From positions 124,001 to 188,000 of IMG/VR virus record IMGVR_UViG_3300017917_002434: a DNA stretch of 64,000 nucleotides, one strand, 5' to 3'. The first letter of the stretch is position 1, and each line of letters begins with the position of its first letter. The position numbers were made by a program, and so were the translations under genes. Below, piece by piece: positions 1-10,600 of the stretch. Origin of the DNA: a virus. The notes beneath the pieces were generated by a model. It searched no databases and had not been told where the DNA came from. It worked only from the letters and a program-made list of their open reading frames with translations.

Positions 1-1783
1 TATCTTCCTGATAGTATCTAGTTGTTGCTATACGACACAGTGTATTCTCTTCGTACTCGTCTGGCGGACAAATTTGTGTCACAATAGCTATTATCTCTGG
101 ATCAGTAAGTGGTTGTTCTGCTTGTGTACCTTGACCGCTATTAGTATTTTTTGTAATATCAAGTGTCAACGGTATGCTTCGGGTTCTTACTAAATTTGTA
201 ACATATTTTTTAGATGTAGCTTCTTTTAATTGATCGGGGTCATTAACAGAAAGATAGGTATAACCTTCTTGCGTCTGATCAGGAGCACCTTCTCCCGAAG
301 TGGCAATTCCCTGTAACTTAGGACTGCCGACGAACTCAACATCACCTAATGGTTCAAAAACTAAATTATTCGGATTAGCGGGGTCTCCATCTACATATGG
401 TGTATTACGACCATTGTTAGAAATCCTATTGTCGTCGATAGTTATGTTGTCTGCTGTTAACGCTGTCTGCGATCCAAAACTTATCAGGCCCGGAGCGGCT
501 GTAACTGCTGAAGATAATTCAATTGTCGTACCATTGTTTCTTAAAACTTCAACGCCGCCAATCTTGTAAGCACGGCTAGCAGGAATATCAATGTTCTCGC
601 TGAAGTCCCAATCTTGCTCATCGGCTACTGCTGTCTCTGCTGCGTTCCATATGATAAAATGATCTGTGGTTCCTTTTAATACGATACCACCGCCATAGGC
701 CTGAGCGTCTGTAAGGTTTGTATTGTCGGATTTTTTTCCTAGTTCTATATTTTTATCTTCTACTCTTAGTGTAGAAACATCGACACTGACCATGTTACCT
801 AAGACTGTCAAATCTCCTGTGATTTCAACACTGCCGCCAATAGTGGTTAGGCTTAATGGATTCGACGGTGCTATCTCTATCGTATCATTACCGCTGCTGT
901 TAGGTGTTATAACAAAATAATTTAATAGGTTACCAGATCTAGTCGCTCTAAAAGTAATTTTTCCGTCTTCGGAAGTATTTCTTAAAGTTACATCTCTAAA
1001 GTTTTCAACTGCTAATTGACCTTGAGGACCTGTTCCGAAAAATAAACCTTCATTATTCTGGATGGTTAAAGCTGCTGTTAGAACGTTAGCTAGATCCTTT
1101 CTTACGTATGAAGCTGAATCAACATCTCCTAATCTATCAGCATTATAAGTTGTTCCCTGCCATTTAAATGACGGATCTGCTGGATTAAATCCTATCTTAA
1201 TTAATGTATTAGGAATTGCTTCGCCGTTTTGATTAACAGTGTTATAATCAGATATAGGATTTCTTAAAGTAAATTCTTGAGCACTAAAATATCCCATCAA
1301 TCTTCCGGCATTATAAACACCAGAAATAATTTTATTTCGTCTATCTGAATCTTCTACGGTTTCAATTCTGAATCCGCTGATATTCTGAGATGAACTGTAG
1401 ATAGGAGCAACTAATACATCTTGATTGCCGTCAAAGAAAAATAACTGTGCTGTGGATGTATTGAACCAAAAATCTCCTGTGCTTATATCTAAAGGTCTGG
1501 CTATCGATAACGCAGCAGTACCTACAGATTTCCACTCATTGCCAGAATAAACTTTTATTCTATTTTCAGTAGTATCAAACCATAACTGGCCTAATAACGG
1601 TTGGCTAGGTTCTGCCTGGCCTGCGAAATTTTCTAATAAATGTACAAAATTTTCGTTAAGGTAATCTCCGAAGCCGCTAAAATTTTTACCTATTAAGGTT
1701 AAGTCAGTCGACCCTTGATCTATCTGACCGTCAGCTACGGTAGCAACTATCGATCCGTCTGTTTTGTTTACTGTATAGGCCAT
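1..1783 (-). CDS. Tail fibre-like structural protein, 3' part beyond window
   Basis: The frame is open from an ATG at 1783 to the window edge, giving 594 visible residues; the C terminus is missing. The start follows GGAG at a suitable distance. The first 120 residues contain 'ENFVHLLENFAG', 'GQLWFDTTENRIKVY' and 'GDFWFNTSTAQLFFFDG', which recur in the same order in the neighbouring fibre gene at 1796-3991, so the two share a paralogous N terminus. A central segment ('LTVLGNMVSVDVSTLRVEDKN') resembles one in the plus-strand protein at 48366-49904. The composition is rich in N, T, S and G with alternating beta-strand character and has no enzyme motif. As the last visible gene of the baseplate operon it is most likely a tail fibre or baseplate-attached adhesin. 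Function is inferred from position and paralogy. Confidence 0.75.
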   Translation of the reverse strand, partial: MAYTVNKTDGSIVATVADGQIDQGSTDLTLIGKNFSGFGDYLNENFVHLLENFAGQAEPSQPLLGQLWFDTTENRIKVYSGNEWKSVGTAALSIARPLDISTGDFWFNTSTAQLFFFDGNQDVLVAPIYSSSQNISGFRIETVEDSDRRNKIISGVYNAGRLMGYFSAQEFTLRNPISDYNTVNQNGEAIPNTLIKIGFNPADPSFKWQGTTYNADRLGDVDSASYVRKDLANVLTAALTIQNNEGLFFGTGPQGQLAVENFRDVTLRNTSEDGKITFRATRSGNLLNYFVITPNSSGNDTIEIAPSNPLSLTTIGGSVEITGDLTVLGNMVSVDVSTLRVEDKNIELGKKSDNTNLTDAQAYGGGIVLKGTTDHFIIWNAAETAVADEQDWDFSENIDIPASRAYKIGGVEVLRNNGTTIELSSAVTAAPGLISFGSQTALTADNITIDDNRISNNGRNTPYVDGDPANPNNLVFEPLGDVEFVGSPKLQGIATSGEGAPDQTQEGYTYLSVNDPDQLKEATSKKYVTNLVRTRSIPLTLDITKNTNSGQGTQAEQPLTDPEIIAIVTQICPPDEYEENTLCRIATTRYYQED

Positions 1784-1795
1784 TAAATCGCTCCA

Positions 1796-3991
1796 TTAAT
1801 CATTTGTAGGTCTACCGCTTCTAATAATATAATTCAATGTAATAAAAGGATTCATTACAGTGAAAGGTTTTCCTGTTTGTGAATCGGCAAAACCTGGTCT
1901 TCTCTTGTTCTCATCACTTACTTTTACTAGACCCGATGATGCCATTGCCTGTGCTCCGTTGGCAACAGTACCGCCCTCTATTCTTATATTAGAGATAGCA
2001 CCCCCCGGTTGATAATCTAAGTTGCCGGTTGGTGTTTCTGTGATAGCATAATATTGAGTAGCTCTAGAGTTAGCACTAGATCTACCATACATATCGTGTT
2101 CGTGATCCGGAACGTTTGCTGTCTGTAATGTGTATTGATCAGCACCGCCTGCTCTACCTAGACTGTTAGCAGCCGAAGTATCTGCTACTCTGTTACCACC
2201 TACTTCTGATAGTGGAGTTTCAGCCGGAGGACTATTATTACCGCCAGGATACGGAACAGTCGTATCTGCGTTCATGTCCTGTTTACCTAAAACAAATCTA
2301 CCTCTTAGATCAGGCACACGGAAAGTAGCACCCTTATCTGATCCTTTGAGGTCTAGGTTAACTGTTCTTCCTAAGTTTTTGTAATTTACATTAGCACCGA
2401 TAACATCAAATAAATCTCTAAATCGATATGCTTCGTATTCCGATCCATCACAGAGTAGATAACCAGTAGGTGCTATAGTTCCAGCATAAGGCAATACTGC
2501 TCCTATCGGAACTCCGGCATCGTCTATAAAGGTCTCTCTGGTCATTTTACGTAGACCCAACGTACTTCTATAAACTAATAACTCGTCAGTGTCTCTGACG
2601 TTACCTAACGCAGTTTTAGTAGAAATAATGTCTGAAGTTAAAGTAGTAACGAACGTTTTCGTTAAGTTACCAGTTCCATTAAACACAACAACGTTACTTG
2701 AAATGTCACCTTCTAATTTAAAATTAGTAGCTGATTGAAGTGATGTTGCTGTTTGAGCATTACCAGCAAGATTACCGCTCAGGTTACCTTTAATAATTGA
2801 CGCATCGATCGTATTAGCATACACTGTACTATATCTGTTAGCAGCGTCACCGATAGTTTCCGATGTAGTAAGAGGCTTAATAGATTTAGAAAATATGTTA
2901 CCGTTTAATACAGAAAGGTCGCCACCGACATTAAGGTTTTTTGCCACCGCCATACCGCCAGCAGTTTGAATAGCACCGTTGCTCAGATTAGACGACTGCT
3001 GTTCGGAAGTATTAATTAATTCTCCAGCTACCTTAACATTACCGCCAACATCCAATGGTTGTTGAGGGTTTGTATTATTAATACCGACCCTATCTTCAAC
3101 TATTTTAACTACAGTAGTTGGAAGACCGGCTGCTCCAGTTCTTGTAGTTTGTAGATCGATAGCAGCACCCGGAGTCGAGTTATAAAGAGTACCATTAGAC
3201 GATCTCACTGACAAATTGATATTGCCGTTAGTACCTACAAATAAACCAGCATCATCTCTAACTGCTAACGTAGCCTGTATAGTCGCAGGCTCATCGCTTC
3301 TAATAAATCTTGATGAAGGAATCTCATCATCGCCCACTAGAAGGTTCTGTGCCGATCTAGAAATACCAACTAATCTCGGTAGTACTATCTCTTCAGAAAT
3401 ATCTGTTCTAGCAGTTACATTTATACCAGCACCGATTTCAGGAAACCCTTGAATAACTACCTTAGGAATAAAATCATCTTTACTAATTATAGATACTGGA
3501 ATATCTCTGGTATAGAATACAATAACTGTACGTTCGATGTTGTCAATATCAAGAATCGTTTCAACTAATGGTCCCGATTTAGTACCTTCACTGAATTGAG
3601 GACCGATCAGAACCCAGTTAGTTCCCGACCATAGGTATAATTGTTGTGTACTCGAGTTAACCCAGAGATCGCCTAAGCTAGCTCCAGTAGGCTCATTAAC
3701 ACCAGTACTAATGTTACTGGTTGTCTTATATTCTATTCCATCATAAACATAAAGTTTATTTTCATCGCTGTTAAACCAAAGTTGTCCTATAACTGATTTA
3801 GACGATTCTGGTGCTACGCTGCTGGCAAAATTTTCTAAAAGATGAATAAAATTTTCAGCGATGATTTTTCCATAACCTGTTTGATTTCGACCAGGAATAG
3901 ATAAGCTAGTCGAAGTGTTTGGAAAATTATCCGGAACTTCTAATGGCTCTGGATGTAATGTGCTGTCGGTAAAAAATACTTTATAGGCCAT
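1796..3991 (-). CDS. Tail fibre protein with phage tail collar domain
   Basis: 731 residues. The N terminus shares 'AENFIHLLENFAS' and the repeated 'GQLWFNS..NKLYVYDG' and 'GDLWVNSSTQQLYLWSG' motifs with the downstream fibre. The middle is beta-rich fibre sequence ('IDLQTTRTGAAG', 'DRVGINNTNPQQPLDVGGNV'). Residues about 495-570 ('GAVLPYAGTIAPTGYLLCDG' then 'FRVPDLRGRFVLGK') match the phage Tail Collar family found in short tail fibres. The C terminus 'MNPFITLNYIIR' is typical of collar-domain fibres. The ATG overlaps the stop of the 220-residue gene as TAATG, so translation is probably coupled. The likely role is receptor binding at the baseplate. The family call is from motifs; the receptor is unknown. 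Confidence 0.85.
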   Translation of the reverse strand: MAYKVFFTDSTLHPEPLEVPDNFPNTSTSLSIPGRNQTGYGKIIAENFIHLLENFASSVAPESSKSVIGQLWFNSDENKLYVYDGIEYKTTSNISTGVNEPTGASLGDLWVNSSTQQLYLWSGTNWVLIGPQFSEGTKSGPLVETILDIDNIERTVIVFYTRDIPVSIISKDDFIPKVVIQGFPEIGAGINVTARTDISEEIVLPRLVGISRSAQNLLVGDDEIPSSRFIRSDEPATIQATLAVRDDAGLFVGTNGNINLSVRSSNGTLYNSTPGAAIDLQTTRTGAAGLPTTVVKIVEDRVGINNTNPQQPLDVGGNVKVAGELINTSEQQSSNLSNGAIQTAGGMAVAKNLNVGGDLSVLNGNIFSKSIKPLTTSETIGDAANRYSTVYANTIDASIIKGNLSGNLAGNAQTATSLQSATNFKLEGDISSNVVVFNGTGNLTKTFVTTLTSDIISTKTALGNVRDTDELLVYRSTLGLRKMTRETFIDDAGVPIGAVLPYAGTIAPTGYLLCDGSEYEAYRFRDLFDVIGANVNYKNLGRTVNLDLKGSDKGATFRVPDLRGRFVLGKQDMNADTTVPYPGGNNSPPAETPLSEVGGNRVADTSAANSLGRAGGADQYTLQTANVPDHEHDMYGRSSANSRATQYYAITETPTGNLDYQPGGAISNIRIEGGTVANGAQAMASSGLVKVSDENKRRPGFADSQTGKPFTVMNPFITLNYIIRSGRPTND

Positions 3992-4653
3992 TATTGTACC
4001 TCAGTAAAGCCAGTTAGGCTCTGTATTCTAATGGTATAATCTATCTGTATCAATCGATTTAACGACTTTTGTACAGGATGAAAAATAACATGTGTCAACA
4101 ACTTTCCTGTTCCAGCGGCTCTAAGCCCGAGCTCGTCAAAAACAAAATCTCCGGCCATATCGACAGAGTTATCAAATGCTTCTTGATTTTCTGGCTCGCC
4201 ATAATCTAGTAAACACGACACAACTATATCAGAATATGTAGCACCTGTAACATGTCTAACTTCCATTTTATTTCTAATCGGGTCGTTATTAGTAGCAGAA
4301 TTTTGATCTACAACTTTGCTATATGTTTGTGAATAAAGACTAGAATTAGTTCCGTTGGTGTTAGGAGTTAGGTATGTAATTAATCCGGTTGGATCAACTA
4401 CAGTCCCGCCATTACCAAAAACCATCTCTGAAATCCACCCATTTAGTTGATTAGATAATGATTGTGCCATAGCTACGCTCATATTTTCATAATGGATAGC
4501 GTTTCTTTTATCGATAAACACTTCTCCGTTTTCCGGATCAAATATTTTTATATGCCCTTCTAGATGAAAACCGCCGTTTTCGTCCGGCTTTCTATCCTGA
4601 GGCTGCTGTTGTGTTGGTTGTTCTAACATAGTTTTTGACTCGTCTTTATTCAT
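3991..4653 (-). CDS. Structural protein of the baseplate/fibre operon, unknown
   Basis: 220 residues. I do not recognise it beyond its position between the giant protein and the tail fibres. Visible features are a hydrophilic Q-rich N terminus ('EQPTQQQPQDRK'), 'HLEGHIKIFDPENGEVFIDKRN' split by a conserved-looking HY, and a C-terminal 'DFVFDELGLRAAG', a motif resembling 'DELGL' segments in several phage tail proteins. It occupies the place of T4 gp8 or gp9, but I see no sequence match. A late-promoter box ends 6 nt before the ATG and no Shine-Dalgarno is visible. A second ATG 24 nt downstream is possible but also lacks a good ribosome site. Its stop overlaps the next start, so it is co-translated with the fibre gene. 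Confidence 0.7.
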   Translation of the reverse strand: MNKDESKTMLEQPTQQQPQDRKPDENGGFHLEGHIKIFDPENGEVFIDKRNAIHYENMSVAMAQSLSNQLNGWISEMVFGNGGTVVDPTGLITYLTPNTNGTNSSLYSQTYSKVVDQNSATNNDPIRNKMEVRHVTGATYSDIVVSCLLDYGEPENQEAFDNSVDMAGDFVFDELGLRAAGTGKLLTHVIFHPVQKSLNRLIQIDYTIRIQSLTGFTEVQ

Positions 4654-4659
4654 ATCATG

Positions 4660-4667
4660 TATTTATT
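4660..4667 (-). promoter_or_regulatory. Late-promoter box AATAAATA
   Basis: AATAAATA on the minus strand, overlapping the stop region of the giant gene and one base from the T4 late consensus TATAAATA. The next ATG (4653) begins 6 nt downstream, about where transcription would start. Confidence 0.55.
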
Positions 4668-7600
4668 ATGGTAATTTTGTACTGCTATTTTGTAAGAACT
4701 TTGCTATAGCGGTCTTACTATAGCTGAGGCCCTGACCGGTTGTAGCTGTATCAATTCCTCTATCGTACCATAGTCTGCCCTGTCTACGGATAACAGTAAT
4801 ACGTGTTCCCGCAGGAACCGGAACAGTTAGTCGAATATTTTCACCAATTCCGTCCACTGAAAATTCTGCTTCTACTTCAACGTCTCCTGCTGGACTATAA
4901 GCACCCACAGTAGGATCATAGATCTTAGTACTATCTTTTCTTAATCTGCGTCCTCCTACAAACACTTCTATGTTATCACATCTTCCAAAATTACTTGGAA
5001 TGGTTGCTCTAAACCAATTAGTAATGTCTGTTTTTTCTGGTACAAAAGTCAATGGTCCTACAAATAAAGAAGTACCATCGGAAACAAAATCTTCTTTTGT
5101 CTGTGACTCTTGATAAGGAACATATTCTAAGTATCCTGTATCAACTACTATTGTATTTTTTGGGTATGATTCTTTGATAGCGGTACCGAACATTCCTCTC
5201 TTGATGTTACGCAGAGTATTTCCTGATTTTTCAAAGTATTGAATCTTTTCCCCTTGGATAGTAATTATTCCAGGCTGATCTTTAGATGGGTTAGGCAAAG
5301 TACTAGCATCTACCATCTTAATTTCGTCATCATAATAATTCAATACAGAATCAAGTTTCAGATCAGTTATTCTAAATCTGTTATAATGATTTCTATTCAA
5401 CACATCTTTGAACAGCTCGAAAGATAATGGTTCTTTGTACAACAGATCTCCGAAACTGATAGTTTCAATAATATCAGTTTCATCAGTGTCTTGCCTTAGA
5501 TATACTGTTCTAGGTAATTCAACGTAGAAATCGATGTCAGGAGTTAATCTAATACCATTCTTATAAACCCAAACATATGAAATACCCGGTAATTCCCGCT
5601 GTAGAGAAAAACTTGTTTTTCCTCCAACAAACTCGTCCTTAAGTATATCTAATTCTGTATATCGTTCAAACCAAGTTATACTTAGAGTGTCACCAGTAGA
5701 GAATGGAGTAAATTGCTCTAGTACAATATTAGTATCATTTATAAAATATTGCCTTCCGGAAGAATCTTCGATTCTAATAGTAGATCCCATTGCTATGGGT
5801 TTTATAAACGTAACTGTATTATTTTCTGATGTAAATGTAAAATCTATACCGAATGTTTTTAATTGATCGTCAACAAATACTTTTAAGTCAGTGAAAATAA
5901 CTGAACCCGGTGCTCTAGGAGTATCAACACCAATTTGAACACTGTTGTTTCCGTCATAGATTTTGTAAGTTGTTTCCACAGTACGTAATAGTTGACCGTT
6001 TAACTCAACTATCATATCCCCAGCAGGATCTAAATCTAATCCACTGAAAGTAGGTATAGCATATTCTCGTATCGAATCATCTAATGTGAGTTCTACGTGA
6101 TTAATTTTAACTAGAGGACGATCAGCAGTCGATAATGCTATTAAGATAATTTTAGTACCTAAAGCAGGTGCTACTCCAAATTCTACTAGAGTTTTGTTTT
6201 CAGTGTCAGTCAATTGGTCGCTATTAATGAAACCCACATCAACTGGTTGATTATTGACACTAGCAAACACTGTTACTGTTTCGTCGAAATCAGCTCCGGT
6301 TATAAAATATCGATCATTACCTGTTCCAACAAATTCTCTGTAATCTAAGATTCCTCGACCGCCGGGTCCCATTGTGAAAATTTCTATTACAGAATTAATT
6401 GCCGGTGCTGTGCCAATAAATCTTATAGAATTAGTTTCTGGTAAAATAACAAATTCAGTATCTATAGATTTTTTAAATTTGTCTACATATACTATAACAT
6501 TTGTTTTTTCTATAATTCTCTGACCTACATCAAAAAGGACCGTGGTTCCATCACCTATATAAATTTTAGATTTGATCGGTGAAGATCCGCTTCTAGAAGA
6601 ATGGAACACTTTGATGCTTAAAGATTCAAGAACTTGGCCTGGAATATTTTCTTCAGGTGCCGGCACTTGTTCTGGACTGATTAATCTATCCCCGTCTAAA
6701 ACTATTTCTGCTGCGGTGGTTCCTGTAGCTGTAGCATACGCTGACATTCCTGATAGACTGCCACCAGATATATAAGCATCGATGCTGTTACGTCCACCAA
6801 TAACTAGGCTACCGTCGCTAGTCGACGGTCTGAATATTAATAAATCTCCAGCTTCTAAGTTTGCTGTCTGAGGAATTATTACAGATGCTGTAGAACCATC
6901 ACCGATAAACGTATTCATTATCGCAGTCGCAGGAGGAATTTCTCCAGTGTAAGAACTGTCTCCTAATTGATATTCATCATAGGTTTCAAAATCTAATCTT
7001 ACAGTTTTTCCTGTTAACACTCTCTTAACGTAGACGTTAATGTTTATATTTTGCTTAGGAACTTCTGGCAATGTTACTGAAGTAGTGCTGCCGTCAACTA
7101 GGAAATAGAAATCAGTTTCGTTAACTTCAGAACTATCCCACCCTTCAGTGAACCAAGGCAACGCATCCCACCCTGCTCCTACATCAAATGTAGCACCCTG
7201 TACTATAGTTCCGCCATAATCGATGCCTGTAATTAACTGAGAATAATCAGAAACTACTTCGCTGGTTTCTGATTCATCTACTCTAGTTTTTTCTACTCCA
7301 GCTTGACCAGGTAATGGTTTGTAATACTTGTCTATTCTGTTTAGACTATCCAATATCTCATCATTCTTCTGATATTTGATTATTACTATGCTATTAGCTT
7401 CCGGAGCACTATTAAGGATTAATCGTCCAATTAATTCAGTTTTAGAATTAATAACCTCTTCAGTTACAGTAATAGAATATTGACTAGATAATAATCTAGA
7501 TCCGTTTAAAGTTACTGTAATCGTAGATCTATCAACCGACAGAGGGTACTTTAATCTATAAGTGGTTTGTTTAGCAGAAGCAGTAAATGTTTCTGTTTCT

Positions 7601-10600
7601 TCAAATTTTTCTTTGAAACTATATGATTTAAATTTTGGTTCTTTAGAAATTCTATCGAATTTCATTTTCATATCGAAAGTTCTAACTTTCGAATCACCGA
7701 TGATCGCTACAGCACGAGCAGCATTTTGTAATTCACTACCCACACCACCTACTATCATGACCGTTGGAGCAGAAGTATATCCTCGACCTGGATCGGTGAC
7801 TATAATTTTAGAAATCTTACCTGTTGAAATATAAGCCTGAGCTTGAGCTCCAGTGCCGCCACCGCCTTCGAAAACTATCTTCGGAACTGAAGTATAATTC
7901 TTTCCTGGATTAACTATTTTAATATCAATAACAGAATAATGATTATTATCAACCCACAGCTTCCATGGATATTGTAATAGTTGATTAGAATTAGGAGTTA
8001 TAACATTTATAGAATTAGTTTCTGAATTCCACACCGGAGGCAAATCAAAATCTGTGGTTAATTGATTAGCCGATTCTAAATTAAAATATTTGCTTACAAA
8101 ATTTCTAATTTTAGTTCTATATGGTTTTACTTCTTCTATGTAAGACTGGTAGCTAGAAAGATTGTCATTTTTGTAATTTATTTTTTGTTCGAGATTACCA
8201 ACATTATGAACAGCATTTACAAAACTAGTTTTAAACGCCCAGTCAACATATAATTGTTCTGAAAATACGTATCTTAAACTTACGAAGAAAAGTTTATTCC
8301 ATTCAACAGCCAAATCTTCTTTAAAGATATCTTCTTTGATCGCTGTTAGGATGTTTCTAAACTCTGTGGATGCTGATGTATCATATTTGTTACTATCAAA
8401 TGCTTGGCTGAGATCGTAACCGGTTGATTCGACATCGGTGTTATAAAATCCGTTGATGATTTCGATAGTTCCTAATTTTCTTCCTACTAGTTTATATTTT
8501 CCAGCAATATCAGCTTCTGTGCTATCTACTCTTTCAAGAACTGCCCATCCGCCTACGCCGTAGTTTTCTAGTCGTAGTAAATCTCCTATTGATAAATCTA
8601 CGCCAGCTTCTTCGTACAAACCGGCTATAGTTTTTTTCACCTTAGATTTTTCGTTAAACGGTGGTAACCACCAGTCGACTTTTTTCCAGAATTTTTTAGT
8701 ATCATATGCCTGTGTAGCGGACCTATAAAATTCTTTATTTTTTTCATCTAAAGAATAGATACTCCAGAAATTATTGACTGTAGAATCTGTTTCGACTAAG
8801 ACAGCAAACGGTCTTACGATCAAGCTAGCGGTTAGATATTTTTTACCTTGATTAATAACATCAACTCGAGAAATAGTTCCTCGATTATCTAGAACTGGCT
8901 GTAACTTCGCACCTGTGCCTGATCCTACAATTTTAATGTCAGGTGGTGATTTGTAACCGTACCCGCCATCTAAAACATCTACAGTGTTTATATGACCGTT
9001 AACTATATTTGCTTTCAGCCTAGCTGTTTTAATCTTAGAAGTTGCTATAAATCTTAATTCTTTTTCAGATACTAGAGTTTGATCATATAATTTACTAAAA
9101 GTTGATGGCATTTCATCTTTTAGATTTAGATTTCTGTAATCAATTATTTCAGCAAACGGTTTTTTCTTTAAAACACTATTGATATAATCGATAACTAGAT
9201 TTACGGCTTTGTTTCTATTAATAAACATACTCTGTCTAGGTCTAGATGAGATGCCGTATCTTAGTTTTTCTGGTAATTTTCTATCTGGGACAGATTGTCC
9301 AGCGATGTCTTCACCTATTAAACTATCGATCCATTTGTTTTCTAATTCTTTATTAGGTAAATCTAACGTACCTTCAGCTAATAATTGATATTCGTTATGA
9401 ACTAAATTGATTTCTTTTTCTTCATTATAAAACTGTATATTAACTAAAAATTCATCATCGTCTATAACACTGCTAGTATTAACTAAACTAAATGTATTTT
9501 TCGAAGTTAATACAGCATACGGAATACCAGCAGATGTTGGATTTGAAATATAATTTGCTATTTCATTTACACTTAACAATCTATCTGATGTTTCTGGTAT
9601 TGTAGTTTTATTTTTTACCCAATAATAATATGTTCTACCGATAGGCGAACCAGTGTTTACATCTAAAATAGTTCTTATACTGTAATTTGTGTTGTTACCG
9701 TACAACGCAGTTCCAGAAATTCCTTGTGCGAATGCTTCTGAAGTTCCTGTAATTGAATTCCATTCGCTAGGTGTTAGAGGACTTTCGACCCATTCATAAA
9801 CATCTACACTGCTACCTACGGCCGCTGTTCCCCAATTACCATTTCTAAATGCTAGAGTATTCTGTTCGTACAATGTCCATTTAACTGACGATAGGTCCCA
9901 CCATGTTGTACCAACTTTATCTGATTGCCACGATTGACCCGCATCTGTGGCTGAATTTTCATCGCCGACAGAGTAAATGGCAGGATCAAAAGATGTTTTA
10001 TAATCTATGTATTGATCGGCTACAGATAGTATTTTTCCTTTGTAAGGGTCGATAATATCAATGTCTGCGATTTTAACATTGTTAAATTTATCATAGAAAG
10101 AAAAATTCTTAAGCAGATCAATATTAACTTGATCGTCTTGTTGTTTGATCGTAAACCAAGGTTTAGCACCGGGTATCTTGTCAAACTTCTGTAGTCTACC
10201 AATTCTAATAGCTTCAAAGGCAGGGTCCTCAGATACAAATGATGGAGAACCTACTATTATAGAATTATTAGATACTGATAAACCCCTACCGAAATCTTCA
10301 TCAGTATTCAATCCCTGATCTAAAATTTCCGACAGTACAAAAGATCCAGTGTAATTTGTGTATACATATACCTTGCCTGTTTTTCCTTGACTGTCTCTAA
10401 ATCTTGTTAGGAATCTGTCATAGGCAGTATCTCCACTATCAAATATAGTTGTTTTGTAACTTGCCGCTCCTTCTGCTGAAATCGCTAACGTAATTCCGTC
10501 AGGGGATATAGATAGATTAGAACCAAATCTTTCGCCGGGTTCCATAATTATCCCGTTGAGTTTTTGCTTGAGTACAAAACCGATAGGTGTTTTATCAAAA

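Noticed and set aside
10020-10238. 72-codon minus-strand ORF within the giant gene
   Set aside because: Different frame inside a continuous conserved-looking coding region; no promoter or ribosome site.
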